This document shows, one piece after another, positions 45,780-57,167 of a DNA stretch of 64,000 bases. A program made the position numbers and the translations under genes. The notes below the pieces were generated by a model. The model was not told the origin of the DNA. It ran no database searches and saw only the letters and a list, made by a program, of their open reading frames with translations. The DNA is from Agrypnia vestita. Its lineage: Eukaryota > Arthropoda > Insecta > Trichoptera > Phryganeidae. Position 1 is the first letter of the stretch; the number at the start of each line of letters is the position of its first letter. The stretch is from assembly GCA_016648135.1 (NCBI GenBank), contig JADDOH010001576.1, positions 62,001 to 126,000 on the forward strand, in the 5' to 3' direction.

Positions 45780-46020
45780 GTCAAGCTTCGGTGGCTGGGT
45801 CATGTGGAGAGAATGTCCGAGCATCAAGCTCCAAAGTCCCTGCTGAACTCAAGGCCAATAGGGCGAAGGAGCTTAGGAAGGCCAAAATTAAGATGGAGTG
45901 ACAACGTCCTCAAAGATATCTCTGCCTTAGAGCTTCGATACTAGAGAGAGCTGGCACTAGACCGAGATGAGTGGAGGAAAATTATTGAGGAGGCCAAGAC
46001 ACACCAAGGGTGATGATGAA
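45780..46020 (+). pseudogene. RTE-like LINE 3' end
   Basis: Reads KLRWLGHVERMSEHQAPKSL, GRRSLGRPKLRWSDNVLKDI, one stop, then LALDRDEWRKIIEEAKTHQG, stop, with a GATGATGA tail. Different subfamily from the copy at 45181. Confidence 0.7.
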
Positions 46021-46400
46021 AAATGTCAAGACCTGTAATTTGGTGGCGCGGAGGACATACGTACAGTCTAAATTAGGAGAGTTGATTCTAAGAGGAGTAG
46101 CGAGGGTCACACGGACGGACAGAGTGAGAAGTGCGGACATAAGGCACACACTCGGCATGGAGCCTCTACTTTTACACAAGAGAAATCACAAATTACGAAA
46201 TGAGGTGGCTTGGACATGTGCTAAGAATATCAGAAGAACGAGTACCAAAAAGCATCCTCTTGGCAACAGGATGGGTCTTGATCGGTTAACGCATACGGAA
46301 GCAGCGCAAGACGGGGGAGTATGGAAGCACCCTGTCAATTCTTTGGGTCTCCGACGCTACTAGAGAAAGAGGATGAAAATGATGATGATGATTTTTATTT
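46020..46400 (+). pseudogene. Second, frameshifted RTE-like LINE 3' end
   Basis: VARVTRTDRVRSADIRHTLG, then frameshifts through WLGHVL-like and VPKSILLA-like residues, ending in GATGATGATGATG at 46379-46391. It abuts the preceding copy head to tail. Confidence 0.6.
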
Positions 46401-46489
46401 AAATTTTGTACTACACACACAATATTTGAGTTATTTATTACTACTATAGTTTCGAGAGTAGTCCCTCTCATTATCAAGTATTTATAATC

Positions 46490-46835
46490 CCAATTATAAT
46501 GATTTCGTTGTCTGTCTGTCCCGTAACTTCGTGTTACGTCTTTAACTTTTTTCGAATTTTTTTTTACTAAATTTTCTTTTTCGAATTTTTTCGACAATTG
46601 TTTTTTTTACGATTTTTTTTAAACATTTATCCTTAAGTATCTGACATGTAAAAGTACCGTTATACGGGTTACAACCAGTAAGAATACTTATTTCGTTGCC
46701 TGTCTGTCCGTAACGTCCGCAACTTGCTGGAGCTACGCCGGAATTACAACTTTAGATAATTAGAGTGTGACACGCAACCAGCGCGCAACACGCAAGTGAC
46801 GTGCGGGGTGGGGTTGTTTTGACCTTGTTGCTGTT
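46490..46835. repeat. SINE-body-like fragments (GTCTGTCTGTCC)
   Basis: 46497-46590 and 46680-46745 repeat ATTTCGTTGTCTGTCTGTCC and CGTAACTTCGTGTTACG, as in the SINE at 32075-32165. 46645-46670 has GACATGTAAAAGTACCGTTA, as at 30045 and 32730. Confidence 0.5.
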
Positions 46836-46839
46836 TTAT

Positions 46840-47414
46840 TTATTTTATTTTTATTTTTAATTTAAAGACTATCGACAAGTCAGGATGACCCTAATGGATA
46901 ATCATTTAGGACAAGGTGGTTAGTACAGTTACATTGTACAGTTTTTTCAGTTCAGTTTCAGTGCCGATAAATCGGCGTTTATTAGCTCAATAACTTTTAT
47001 AACAGCTTGCATCAAAACACAATTAATGTTACGAATATTTGCAGAGTTTATGAATAAGATAGCAACAGATACAATATACAATTTTTTGTATGCAGGCCTT
47101 TATCGTTACCTACCTCGCTAGGTACATAAAAATACCTGTTCTGAGGTAAGTAGCCATTCCATTCATTGAGACTCCATTTAAATATTTAATTTCATGGTTA
47201 CGTAATTAGAAGAATAAAAGAAAAATAACGTAAAGTAATTTAGAGTAAAAAGTATATAAAGTAAATAAGAATAAAAATATAAGTAAAGTAGTAAAAAAGT
47301 ATATACATATATGAACAAACAAAAGTGTAAATAAGTAAATTAAAGTAAATTAATTCCAAGGTTGATAATATAAGAACAAAGTACAGAGTAAATGTTCAGT
47401 AAATACAGTATTGT
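46840..47414 (-). repeat. LINE 3' UTR; 46953-47205 repeated inverted at 52127-52385
   Basis: Minus strand, downstream of the LINE frame ending at 47415, finishing in an A-rich tail (AATAAAAATAAAATAAATAAA) at about 46835-46860. The inner 250 bp are nearly identical to 52127-52385 in the opposite orientation. Confidence 0.55.
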
Positions 47415-48038
47415 TCATTTGAGCATCTCTTCCAGCTGATTTCTCCCAATATTGAATAGCCATTCAGTCAGCAATACACGGAATTTTAGATGTTTTGTAA
47501 ATGTTATCTCTTTTGGTAATTTGTTATACATCCGTGGTCCTAAGAAAATTGAATGCCTTTGTGCAAAAGAAGTTTTCATACAGTAAAACGTTAATGCATT
47601 ATACAATATAAGTATAGAGCAATATGCGACTACAAGATGAACGAAGTTCACAATCTCCGCACGATACAATAGGCACGTAGGCTCCCAGGTCGACCAAGTA
47701 AAAAAATACATACCTGCGTCTTGTGGCAGTAAATTTTTTTGTTTAGGTTGATTTCCGAAGAGTCCGTCTTACACGTTCAAATTATTCTCGGTCAGGAGTG
47801 ATATAATTTCTCTCTTAAACTGAGGTTGTGTCATGTGAAATATGTCGATGTTCGGGTTACATGCCGTGACCTCGTTGTACTGGTTAAGCATTCTAGGTAG
47901 AGGAGAGAAATAACATACGTTGATGTTGTAGACCTTTGTGTGGAATAGTGTTTGGGATCTCAGAGACCGGGCAGGTATATTAGTATCTATTTGCGAGAGT
48001 GTTGAGGGCTTATAATATCTTTGCTGAAACGTGAGCAT
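47415..48038 (-). pseudogene. Two LINE C-terminal remnants in tandem
   Basis: 48038-47769: TLSQIDTNIPARSLRSQTLF, then [30 protein letters not shown], stop. This is a jockey/CR1-like end related to 26315. 47711-47415: FAQRHSIFLGPRMYNKLPKE, FRVLLTEWLFNIGRNQLEEM, stop, a second LINE type. Both are 5' truncated. Confidence 0.7.
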
Positions 48039-48167
48039 TTGGCGCGCAGTAATTGATGCTACTGATTGCTGACGTATTCATAGTTCCGATAATTAATCTA
48101 TGCAGCACAGGCAAATCCGCAAATAACTTATTTTCTCCATTTAAAACGCATTGAGTCGCTCTGCATA

Positions 48168-48191
48168 TTTCTCTCTCTCTCTCTCTCTCTC
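48168..48191. repeat. (CT)n microsatellite
   Basis: Uninterrupted CT dinucleotides, about 11-12 repeats. Confidence 0.9.
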
Positions 48192-48219
48192 AAAATTCTA
48201 CCTTGCCCGGAACGATCGT

Positions 48220-48640
48220 TTTTATTTATTTACTTTTTATTTATTTATTGTAGGAAAAGTTAAAAACAACAACACAAAGGATTATCATTAAAGTAATACT
48301 GAAAAAAAATCTACATTTCCAACAAAAGATCTCTTTAAATTGTTTCCAGTACCAAACGTAGATGATATTTTCAAGCAAGTTTCCATATTAAAAATATGTA
48401 AGAAAAAAACCTTACAGAAAACCAAGAATATTTCAAACTTATGAGAAATGGAAACCAATTCATAATGCCTAAATGTAAAACAACCCAAATGCAGCATCAC
48501 TATATTTATAAAGCCATTAATTACTATAATAACTTACCTATCGAGATACGATGCATCAGTAACCTCTCGGAGCAAATAAAAAAAATTAAAATTTTCCTAA
48601 AATCAAACTTAAGTTCATAAATCATTTAAACCTATAGCTT
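48220..48640 (+). pseudogene. LINE C-terminal remnant
   Basis: After frame breaks, QHHYIYKAINYYNNLPIEIR and NLSEQIKKIKIFLKSNLSS, stop, match the end of LINE proteins carrying an LYNSLP-type motif. Heavily decayed. Confidence 0.55.
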
Positions 48641-49119
48641 TTTTCAAAATAACTCCTATACTTTCATTATCAATTTACCTTTTTACTGTATTAATAAATA
48701 ACTTGTATACACTATGTACCTATATATTATAACAAGGAATAAGAACTGTGGCTCCCTCACCAGACTCAAGAGCTTCTCTTCACTGATGAGGTCTACATGA
48801 CTACTAAGTATTTAAAAAAATGTTTAATCTAATATGTTATATATAAGAACTGTATTTGTACCATAAATTAAATAAATAAAAATCTTAAATTAACATACAA
48901 GAGATAAAAAATAGTAAATTATGCCAATTATAAACTTTCCACTTAAGATTAATTATTAAAGATAGTGTGACATTATGACAACTTATAGTTTCATTGTATA
49001 TTTATAAGGGGTGGGAAGGGAGGAGTGGGATGTAGGATTAGGATAAAGGAAAGGAGTATGGGAGTATAAGGGGATATAAATTAAGTCAACTAGTTAGGGT
49101 GTTAATTCTCGTTTAATGT

Positions 49120-49400
49120 CCCGAATAGTCGAGTTAAAAACATCCATGTGGTTGTAATTTTTTACGTTAAATGAATTTGTGGATCTATAGATGAATGAGA
49201 TTTGTTTAGAGTCGGTCTTGCAAAGAGGGTGATGAAAAGTAGGTGACTATCTGCTGTTACGATTTGGGATATGGAACGATACACGTTGGAGGAGATCTGG
49301 AGTATCAACTAAATTGTGTGAGATTTTAAATAACATTGCAGAGTCTGCTATACTTCTACGGAAAGTTAAAGTCTGTATGTTAGTTAAAGCATTTTTCAGC
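49120..49400 (-). pseudogene. Jockey-like LINE C-terminal remnant
   Basis: Minus strand: LTFRRSIADSAMLFKISHNL, VDTPDLLQRVSFHIPNRNSR, then LLFITLFARPTLNKSHSSID. The pattern matches jockey-like C-termini (pelvis region, HIP, and the RT-N motif in decayed form). Confidence 0.55.
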
Positions 49401-49529
49401 ATCTTCATTGCTAACATCGAAACGAACGAAAATTAAGGCACTTTTGAAAGCGTTAAAACAAAACAGCTATTAATATCCTCTGCACCCGGCTCGCTAGCGG
49501 ATTTTCCGAAAACAGAAGAGGAACGAAAG

Positions 49530-49945
49530 TAGATTGAATGCAGTGGAGATGAGATCCCTTAGACGTATGTGTGGCAAATCCATGTATGATGGAGTAAAGA
49601 ATGAAGATATTAGGAATGAATGTAAAGCTCATCGTAGCATAAAAATAGAGTCGCTCAGGTGGTTTGGGAATTTTGAGCGAATGAACGTAAAAAAGATATA
49701 CAATGCAAGTGTTGACGGTGCCAGAAAGAGAGGGCGACCACGGAAGACGCGGCATGACCAGATTAACCAGACACTGGAAGATGGTCCCGTTAGAAGCCTC
49801 AACAACCGTCGAGCTTGCATGAAAAGATGTATAAATGTAGATGAGGCGAAAGTTGTATGTCAGGACAGAAGAGTATGGCGCTCTATCATCTCTGCCTACC
49901 CCCACGGGGAAACGGCGTGATGGTAAGTTAGTTAGTTAGTTACAC
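49530..49945 (+). pseudogene. RTE-like LINE 3' end (GTTA-tailed)
   Basis: Open frame of 128 codons: VEMRSLRRMCGKSMYDGVKN, ESLRWFGNFERMN, RKRGRPRKTRHDQINQTLED, RVWRSIISAYPHGETA, stop, tail GTTAGTTAGTTAGTT. Same subfamily as 58790-59215. Confidence 0.78.
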
Positions 49946-50263
49946 TTTAATTAGTCAAGCCATGTACTAGAGTCTGGCGTTCTATCGTATGTTCCACTCC
50001 CGCGCGAGTTGGGTAAATCCCCTCCAAGCTGTCGAGGGCGCGCTAATTGGGTTCCGTGGAAATGACCAATTCTACATATTGTAATATAACACGGAGATGT
50101 GAATCGATGCATGGTTGTGGGAAATCCCACGACAGAGACGAATTATATTTGGAGAAAGTGAAAAATTATTACTTTAATTATTAACGCACCGAATATCGAA
50201 TTATATAGCTGGAACGAAGCTAGAGAAGGTACAAAGGTATTGTATACATGGGCTGCAACTTAA

Positions 50264-50836
50264 ATGAAAAAACCTTTGGTTGAAATCAAATGCCGTATAG
50301 AGCAAGCTCGTGCAACCTTTATCCGCATGAAAAAGATGTTCTGCAGTTATGATCTCAACCTAGGATTACGAATTCGAATGGTTAGATGCTACGTGTTTAT
50401 TATTATTCTATGGAATAGAAGCATGGACGCTTACCGAAGAACTGATAAGGCGACTTGAGGCATTCGAGATGTGGATCTACAGAAGAATTCTCAAAATAGG
50501 CTGAATGGACAGAGTTACGAATGAAGATGTTATGGCTCGGATGAATAAAGAAAAATAAGTTATTAAAACAATAAAAATCCGAAAACTTCAATATCTAGGA
50601 CACGTGATGAAACATCCAGAGAAATACGAGATCTTGCATCTCATAATGCAGGGAAAGATTGCCGGAAGTCGGGGCCCTGGAAGAAGGAGGACTTCATGGC
50701 TGAAAAACTTGAGACAGTGGTTTGGCCAGTCTACTGTGGAGCTGTTTCGGGCCGCAGTAAACAAAGTCCGCATAGCCATCATGATAGCCAACGTCCGGTA
50801 AACGGACAGAGCACGAGAAGAAGAAGAATAATATCG
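50264..50836 (+). pseudogene. RTE-like LINE 3' end (longest C-terminal piece)
   Basis: IKCRIEQARATFIRMKKMFC and DLNLGLRIRMVRCYVF, then a frameshift and IEAWTLTEELIRRLEAFEMW, then MKHPEKYEILHLIMQGKIAG, GPGRRRTSWLKNLRQWFGQS, stop near 50803. Tail AAGAAGAAGAATAAT. Related to 63029-63263. Confidence 0.78.
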
Positions 50837-51130
50837 AATGAATGAATGAACGAACAAATGATGTAAGAATGCGTTGTCATCGACATCAAGTCGATGTGCA
50901 AAATTTCAGCTCGATTGGATGACAAGAGTTTTGCACAGTAAATCAATAAAGACCGGCGGTAGACTTAATGTAAATGATATAAAAAAAATTAAAAAACATG
51001 TTTAGTAAAATGTTTTGGTGTAAAACGGTATTTATTTATTAATATGGAGTATTCACAAGTTCACAATTTCAATAACACAACAATATCTTGAATTATTTTA
51101 ACTGGAGCTCAATTTACGAACGACTCCTGT

Positions 51131-51650
51131 AACAAACAATATATATATATATATATAAAAAGAAACCCGTGTTTCCCTATCCGCCAAGTTTTCTCCACAA
51201 CCAGCCACAACCACCCACCGGTGGTTATGGTGGTGGATAGTCCTTGGTGTCACATCGAAAATATGCGAGTTTGGTGGGGGTGGATGAGCGTGGGTGGGAG
51301 TGGGTGCCGAAAATGTGCTTTCTGGCACATTGTTTTGTTATGGGAAGGCCGCAAATGCTTCAGATTGTTTCAAAATAGGCGCGCTGATTGTGTTGGTGAG
51401 TCTAGAAGGTTCCGGAAAAACCTGCTCTAAAAAGTTCTGGAAGGAGAAGGTTCTAGAAAATTTCAGAAAGTTCTATAAGGTTCTAAACTGAGTGGCGGAA
51501 TGTGTCGGTGTGTCTAGAAGGTTTCTGTACATTCGATAAATTTCTTAATGTTCTGGAAGGAAAATGTTCTAGAAGGTTCGCGAAAGTTCTATGACGATCC
51601 AAACAATGTACTAAAAATCTACGCGTGCGAAGCCGCGCGGGCACAGCTAG
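51131..51650 (+). mobile_element. Helitron-like non-autonomous element
   Basis: An (AT)n run and TATATAAAAAGAAACCCGTG at the 5' side; the 3' side is GCGTGCGAAGCCGCGCGGGC, ACAGCTAG|T, with a GC hairpin just before CTAG and a T after it. The interior has repeated GAAGGTTCTAGAAAATT words. Related copies: 54467-54866 (minus) and 58391-58592. No Rep/helicase coding. Confidence 0.65.
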
Positions 51651-51949
51651 TATAATTTTAAAACCTAAAACGCTAAGCTAATCAACAGTGAGGCGGGAAA
51701 ATAAACAGTAAATAAAAAAAGTGCGAAATGAAATATGAAAATAATAAGCCATAATAATACAAATAACTTTTAAAGCAACAGTCTCCCAAACGCTGGAATT
51801 TAAAAATGGATTTATTAATTACTGATTAATTAATTGAACAAACGTACAAGTCTCTTAACACTAACAGAATATTATTATGTCTAACCACGAAGTTAATGCT
51901 TTAAATATTAATAATATCTCTTAACACTATTTAACTTAACGCTATTATT

Positions 51950-52680
51950 TAAATTAAACTGTTTCGCAAATTTATCACTCGTAAATAGACACTTTATAAT
52001 AGTTTTAACACTTTATTCACTAATCACTAGAACAATTCTTTCAATTTCTGCTCCGGTTTATTTCGCTACGTAAGAACTTTTTCCAGAATATTCGCTCAAA
52101 TATCGCACATGGGTAAGTACTTCACTTAATGAAATTAAATATTTAAATGGAGTCTCAATGAATGGAATGGCTACTCACCTCAGAACAGGTATTTTTATGT
52201 ACCTAGCGAGGTAGGTAACGATAAAGGCCTGCATACAAAAAATTGTATATTGTATCTGTTGCTATCTTATTCATAAACTCTGCAAATATTCGTAACATTA
52301 ATTGTGTTTTGATGCAAGCTGTTATAAAAGTTATTGAGCTAATAAACGCCGATTTATCGGCACTGAAACTGAACTGAAAAATTAACTGTCGCTTAGTTCG
52401 TAGCCTGATGGTAACACTGTTTTCGCCTTGTGATTCGCCGCTAGAGCCGCGTCTTTGAAAACGTCAAAATAACAATGGCCCTCCGCGGCCTGGATCCGTA
52501 TATTTATACCCGATAACGTTGAATTTTTCGAACCTTTGAGACTTTTATAGTGTTTTCTCGCAAGTTCTCGTAATTTCCAGATGTTCCTGGAACTTTGGAG
52601 ACGTCTGACGAAAGCTGTAGTTTACACTAGGCTGTTCTGGAATCTTCGGTAGTATTGTGAACATTTCAAACAACTGTCAC
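51950..52680. repeat. Repeat family G, copy 3, with an inserted LINE tail
   Basis: 51958-52126 (TTATCACTCGTAAATAGACA) and 52386-52680 (GCCGCTAGAGCCGCG, CGTCAAAATAACAATG, CGCGGCCTGGATCC) flank a 259-bp block at 52127-52385 that is the inverted twin of 46953-47205. Confidence 0.55.
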
Positions 52681-52980
52681 TTGACATGTTTGATTCTTTT
52701 TAGCCTCGTTACAATATCAATACTTGTGGGGTTCACTAGTTCGTTACAAAACGTAGGTAACGTGTAGTTGCTCGCCAAATCAAGGTGTTCCCCTGCGATC
52801 TCGTATGACATTGATTTTGAATACTTAGGGATCCTGATGCTAATCTTTTCCTGTAGATATGGACAGTTAGTTTTGCCAGAGATTAATTTTATTAAAAACA
52901 CTACGTCGAAATATTCTCTTCTAAGTTTCAATGGGTGCAGGAGAGGTATTGGATGATTCAATTGTCTTCTACTCAAGAAC
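52677..52980 (-). pseudogene. LINE reverse-transcriptase C-terminal remnant
   Basis: Minus-strand 99-codon frame: LHPLKLRREYFDVVFLIKLI, CPYLQEKISIRIPK, NYTLPTFCNELVNPTSIDIV. Pattern LRREYFD..FLIKLI..G..NCP is shared by insect LINE C-termini. Confidence 0.65.
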
Positions 52981-53097
52981 TTTAAAATAATTCATTAGTA
53001 TCTTTCACTCCTATTAATATGCACTAAGTATTGGGGATATATTATATATAAAATATATAAAACTACATGTACTAGGAGTAGAGCTATATTCTGTCTA

Positions 53098-53549
53098 TTG
53101 CTTGCCCAACGTAACTTGGCGCGCGGCGAATTTTGAACTAAAACCCGCCCCGCCCGCACCCGGCGGTAACCCCTCGCCCTGTCATTTAGTTCAATTTTGT
53201 ATTTGGTCGGGAGCTGTGACATCTTGATTACCAATATACACTGAATTATTATGTCCAAAACATCCTTAACAGTCCGGGATAGTGCAAGAACAATTGCCAA
53301 TGAAGTATTAAAGTTTTGCGAAGCTAAAAAAGCGAATAATGGACCGATATTACCGTCTGACAGTTTGACAGATAGAGCAGCCGCCTTTACTGCACGGTTT
53401 CTTTAGTGCTGCCCGACCAAATTTCTGTATTTAATACGACACCGTTCACCGGATATTCTGTACATTATGTATTGTGTAATAAATTTACACCCTGACAACT
53501 TCTGTTACGCGACAGGGACGCCCTCCCTCGCACGCCAAGTTATAGTGGT
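53098..53549 (+). mobile_element. DNA transposon family B, copy 3 (intact short frame)
   Basis: Left CTTGCCCAACGTAACTTGGC, right GCACGCCAAGTTATAGTGG. It aligns along its whole length with 29286-29732. Holds the 51-codon frame at 53251-53406. Lacks the catalytic part of a transposase, so it must be non-autonomous. Confidence 0.75.
53251..53406 (+). CDS. 51-residue transposase-like N-terminal fragment
   Basis: ATG to stop: MSKTSLTVRDSARTIANEVL, KFCEAKKANNGPILPSDSLT, DRAAAFTARFL. The VRD-helix, FCEAEKANNGP and LTDRAAA pattern resembles the N-terminal DNA-binding region of transposase-like insect proteins, from general memory only. The frame is broken in the other two copies (a stop at codon 6 in 29286; stop and deletion in 17731), so translation is not shown to be selected. 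Catalytic residues are absent. Confidence 0.4.
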   Translation: MSKTSLTVRDSARTIANEVLKFCEAKKANNGPILPSDSLTDRAAAFTARFL

Positions 53550-54059
53550 ACGTCTATACTTTCCACTATGGGTGTATATTACATTAAACTATTCGATGAA
53601 ATAAAATTTTGCACACGACATATTTACATCAATTGTCACCTGACACAACTGGGTCATCTACCTCCCTTTTAAAAATTAATCCAATTTGTAATTTTATTTC
53701 TTTCATTTTAAAAATGTAATATATTAAGTTATCGACCCCAGCACGCTATGGTACTACGTTGATGTACTGAATCAACATAATTGATTGAATTCACACAAAA
53801 CACTAAAAATGTCGAAGTTCGAGATTTTAGACTTTCAGGCGGTGAGGTAATTTTATTTTGCTCTCGTGTGAAATGTCCGATAAAATAACGCGTAATTAAA
53901 TATATAAAATGTTTCTGAAAAATAATTAAACTGATTTCGTAAAAAAAATTAATGATTATTGTATCGTCATCCGTAATACGCCTCTTTGCCAAATTTCAGA
54001 GTGATTGTTGGTCAGGAAGTGAATCTTTTAGGTTACTGTCACGGGGCGTGGCTGTGTGA

Positions 54060-54420
54060 GACAAATGAAAACACTAAAACCATTTGAAGTGTAATTTGTT
54101 CCCAAAAAGTCACTGGACATGAGTTCAATCGGAGTACCGTTTTCATATTTCACGTGATACACTGTTTTACGATGTTTTTATTGGTCTGGTCACTTTCTAG
54201 TAAACTTCTTTCAATGTTTTCACGTTAAAAGACATCTTGCTCCGGTAATTCCTTTGTTCGCTGTCGCTAGAATGTACGCTGGTCACACTGCGCTACGCCC
54301 CGTTGCTGATATCGCGTGGGTTAACCGTCACGAATGGCTGATACTGCGTTGCGTGACACCTTTGTTTTTATATGTTAACTTGCTTGTTGGCCTGGCTTCG
54401 CCCGGGACCATAATTCGGTG
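54060..54420. repeat. Repeat family G, copy 4 (diverged)
   Basis: Same order of elements as 28740-28950: CGCTACGCCCCGTTGCTGAT, ATATCGC, then GGCCTGGCTTCGCCCGGGAC. Low similarity overall. Confidence 0.4.
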
Positions 54421-54466
54421 AGCATAGAATTGCGTTGGCGTCTCTTTTTTGTTGGTTTCGGCCCCT

Positions 54467-54866
54467 GTTCCAGAACTGTCTTGATCAGGTTTTTCCGGAA
54501 CCTTCTAGACTCACCGACATACTCCGCCACTCACTTTGAAACCTTACAGAACCTTCTTGAACTTTCTTCTTCCAGAACTTTCTAGAGCATTCGAGAACCT
54601 TCATGAACTTTCTGGAACCTTCCAGACTCACCGACACAGCCGGCGGGCCCATTCTGAGATAATCTGAAGAATTCGCGGCCTTCCCATACATTAGAAGAAT
54701 ACATAGTTACAATGTTAGAAGACATAGCGTCACCCACTCCCACCCAGTAGCTCCGCCACCCCCACCAAACTCTCTTACTTTCGATGGGTTATCAGTGGCT
54801 GGTTGTGAAGAAAATAAGGCGGGTAGGGAAACACGGGTTTCTTTTTATATATAAGTATATTAGATT
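54467..54866 (-). mobile_element. Helitron-like element, minus strand, 3' end missing
   Basis: Minus strand starts TATATATAAAAAGAAACCCG, TGTTTCCCTACCCGCC, as at 51155-51185, and carries GAAGGTTCCAGAAAGTTC repeats. The CTAG end is not present. Confidence 0.6.
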
Positions 54867-55084
54867 TCTTAGAGAGACTTATTACATAGATTGCGAGAGG
54901 CTTGTGGAACGTTCTGGACGATTCCAAAGTAGTATTGTGGTGCGTCCAAGAATGTTTATTTATTTTTTATTTATATCTTTATTTAGTTAATGATACATTG
55001 TTTATCATTATCTAATATTTAAAAAAACATTATATATATGTACACTTATTAAATAATATTTCTGTTCATACATTTTCCATTGTT

Positions 55085-55510
55085 ATGTGCCGTTTACATT
55101 CTTGTTTGAAGATGTTGATTCTGCTCAGCTTCCTCACATCTTCTGGCAGGCTATTTTACTAATTTATTCCCTTGTAGTAAATACAGTTTTGTGTGTTTGT
55201 CTTTTTTCTATTTGGAATACTTATTTTGTTTGCATTTCTTGTATTATGTCTATGTATCTCTGTGTTATATTTGATCTTATTTTTAAAATATTTTGGCATT
55301 TTGTCGTTTAATATTTTGTGAATGAATATCATTGTATTTAATTTAATCCTTGTTTTATATTAATCCAATTTAAATGTGAGAATATCTTTTTAATTTTGGA
55401 ATATCTATTTCTCTGTAGAATTTTCCTCATTGCTCTATTCTGTTGAATTTGTAATTTTTTTATATCTCCTTCATTACATAGGTACAACTTAGTGGGGCAA
55501 TATTGAAAAT
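55085..55510 (-). pseudogene. LINE reverse-transcriptase C-terminal region
   Basis: Minus strand: QYCPTKLYLCNEGDIKKLQI, QQNRAMRKILQRNRYSKIKK, LNWINIKQG, and after frame breaks HRHNTRNANKISIP and NCIYYKGINKLACQKM. This order (NEGDIKKLQ..QNRAMR..NTR..Y.KG) is typical of an insect LINE clade. Confidence 0.72.
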
Positions 55511-55560
55511 GAGGAGCAAAATGTTCGAACGTATTGTTGTCAGTATTAAACCAATTTTTT

Positions 55561-55789
55561 TCAGATTATTTTCAGAATACGACCGGATGGCTTAGAATCA
55601 CCCATTGTGGACGACGAGGCAGTGTGTATCCAATATATTAATTTGTCACATTTCGCGCGTAATTCGTTTGCGGCGTTAGTGGGTGCCGGGGGTGCGGCAG
55701 GGCTGAGGGTTGGTAATGGCCAGGCTGGCCATCCCTTGACCGACAGCGTCAGCACATATTCCGTATCCGGTTGCATAATGCTCAATTAA
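55561..55789. other. GC-rich block open on both strands, unassigned
   Basis: The minus strand has ATG and 74 codons (MSIMQPDTEYVLTLSVKGWP, then Pro/Ala-rich). The plus strand has a splice-like tttttttcag at 55565 followed by about 74 open codons (RPDGLESPIVDDEAVCIQYI) to a stop. Both cannot be real. No family recognised; a transposon gag-like fragment or a host exon are possible. Confidence 0.3.
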
Positions 55790-55831
55790 CTAGCACAAAA
55801 TTCTAAATCACACGTTGATGCGTTTGATACT

Positions 55832-55860
55832 CAATATATATATATATATATATATATAAG
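55832..55860. repeat. (AT)n microsatellite
   Basis: Near-perfect AT dinucleotide run. Confidence 0.9.
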
Positions 55861-56940
55861 GGGCGATTCCGCTAGAGACGATTCTCGACATCAATTTTTA
55901 AATCACAGTATTAGTTACGTTTTTTGTTTCTTATACAAAGAAAAACGTCTAAATTTAATAAAAAAACTGTTATTTTGTACCTAAGTTAATATTTAAATTT
56001 TTGACACGCTTCGAAACATTGACATAAGAATTTTTGATTAAATCTGAAAATTGGTGCCTGGCAATACTTGCGCAAAACAGCTGTTACAATCAGTTTGCAG
56101 TTATATTTTACCAGCTAATTTTGTAGTGATAACATTCGTATACGTGTTCCCGCAAAAACATGTAAGCACCTGTCATGAGTTTTTTTTATATTATTGATTA
56201 CAAGAAGCTATTATTAGCCTGTTGCACCCGCGATATAAAAGTTATAAAAGTTTGGTTTTCTCACAGAAATAATATGCTAACGTTTTGAAACTTTGTAAAA
56301 GTAAGAAGAAATCAAATATAGACTTAAATCAATCGTAATTAAGATTATGTTGTAAGTTGAATTGAAATAAACGTTAACTCAAATTGGTTGCACCCGCGAT
56401 CGTGATATTTGTATCGCGGGTGTAACATTTTTGACTCCTAACATTATGGTATCCTTTATTATATTTTATCGATTTATGAAGCCTCGAATGATAATATATG
56501 CTGTGTGTAATTAGTGATTTATATTTAATAGGTGTTTTTGTAACGATTTCACTCTTTTTTATAGAAAGATCAGTTAAAATGACAGAACAGCATCGGAAAG
56601 AGACTGCTTCACGGAAATATAAAATAAAACTGAAAGTAAATGCCGAACTTCATGCATACATCATCTCCATCGAAGGGTTTTTAATTCGAAACGAAGAGAA
56701 GTAATGAAAAGAAAAATGGAGGTAGATGAAGATTTGAAATTACTGACCAGAATCATATCAAAAGAAAGAATGCGGGCGACTAGAACGCGTCGTAAAGAAG
56801 AACAAATTCAAATAACAGGCGCTAGATACAGCAATCCTCTCATGTTGGGAAAAGCAGTGGTAAAAGGCATAGAAAATGACAGTGGCATAGAAGAAGAAAA
56901 GTAACAAAAATGTCGAATAAAGAAAAAGAATAAAGGATAA
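55861..56940. other. Unassigned DNA with short charged frames
   Basis: 56578-56703 (MTEQHRKETASRKYKIKLKV) and 56704-56904 (MKRKMEVDEDLKLLTRIISK) are short, Lys/Glu-rich and separated by a stop. 56213-56410 repeats the phrase TTGCACCCGCGAT twice. These may belong to a decayed transposon; no function is assigned. Confidence 0.35.
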
Positions 56941-56944
56941 TGTA

Positions 56945-57160
56945 TTAGTGCAAATATTTAAAATTACACAGATTATTACCCAAATACTTCGATAACAGGA
57001 TGAAACTAAATAAGGATTTTCATTCATATAATACAAGAGAAGGCGATAGCGTAAGACTTCAGAAGAAATATAAAAACAACTCACAAAATTGTCTAGGTCT
57101 TAAAATTTACGATAGGCTGCCAAAAGCAATTTAAAACACAGTGAATAAAAACTAACCCAT
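56945..57160 (+). pseudogene. LINE C-terminal remnant
   Basis: RMKLNKDFHSYNTREGDSVR, then KNNSQNCLGLKIYDRLPKAI, stop. The YNTR and LKIYDRLPK patterns match LINE C-termini, like 55085-55510 but on the opposite strand. Confidence 0.6.
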
Positions 57161-57167
57161 AAAAACA

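Noticed and set aside
49453..49905. 150-codon minus-strand frame
   Set aside because: Antisense shadow of an RTE-like LINE C-terminus, which reads clearly on the plus strand.
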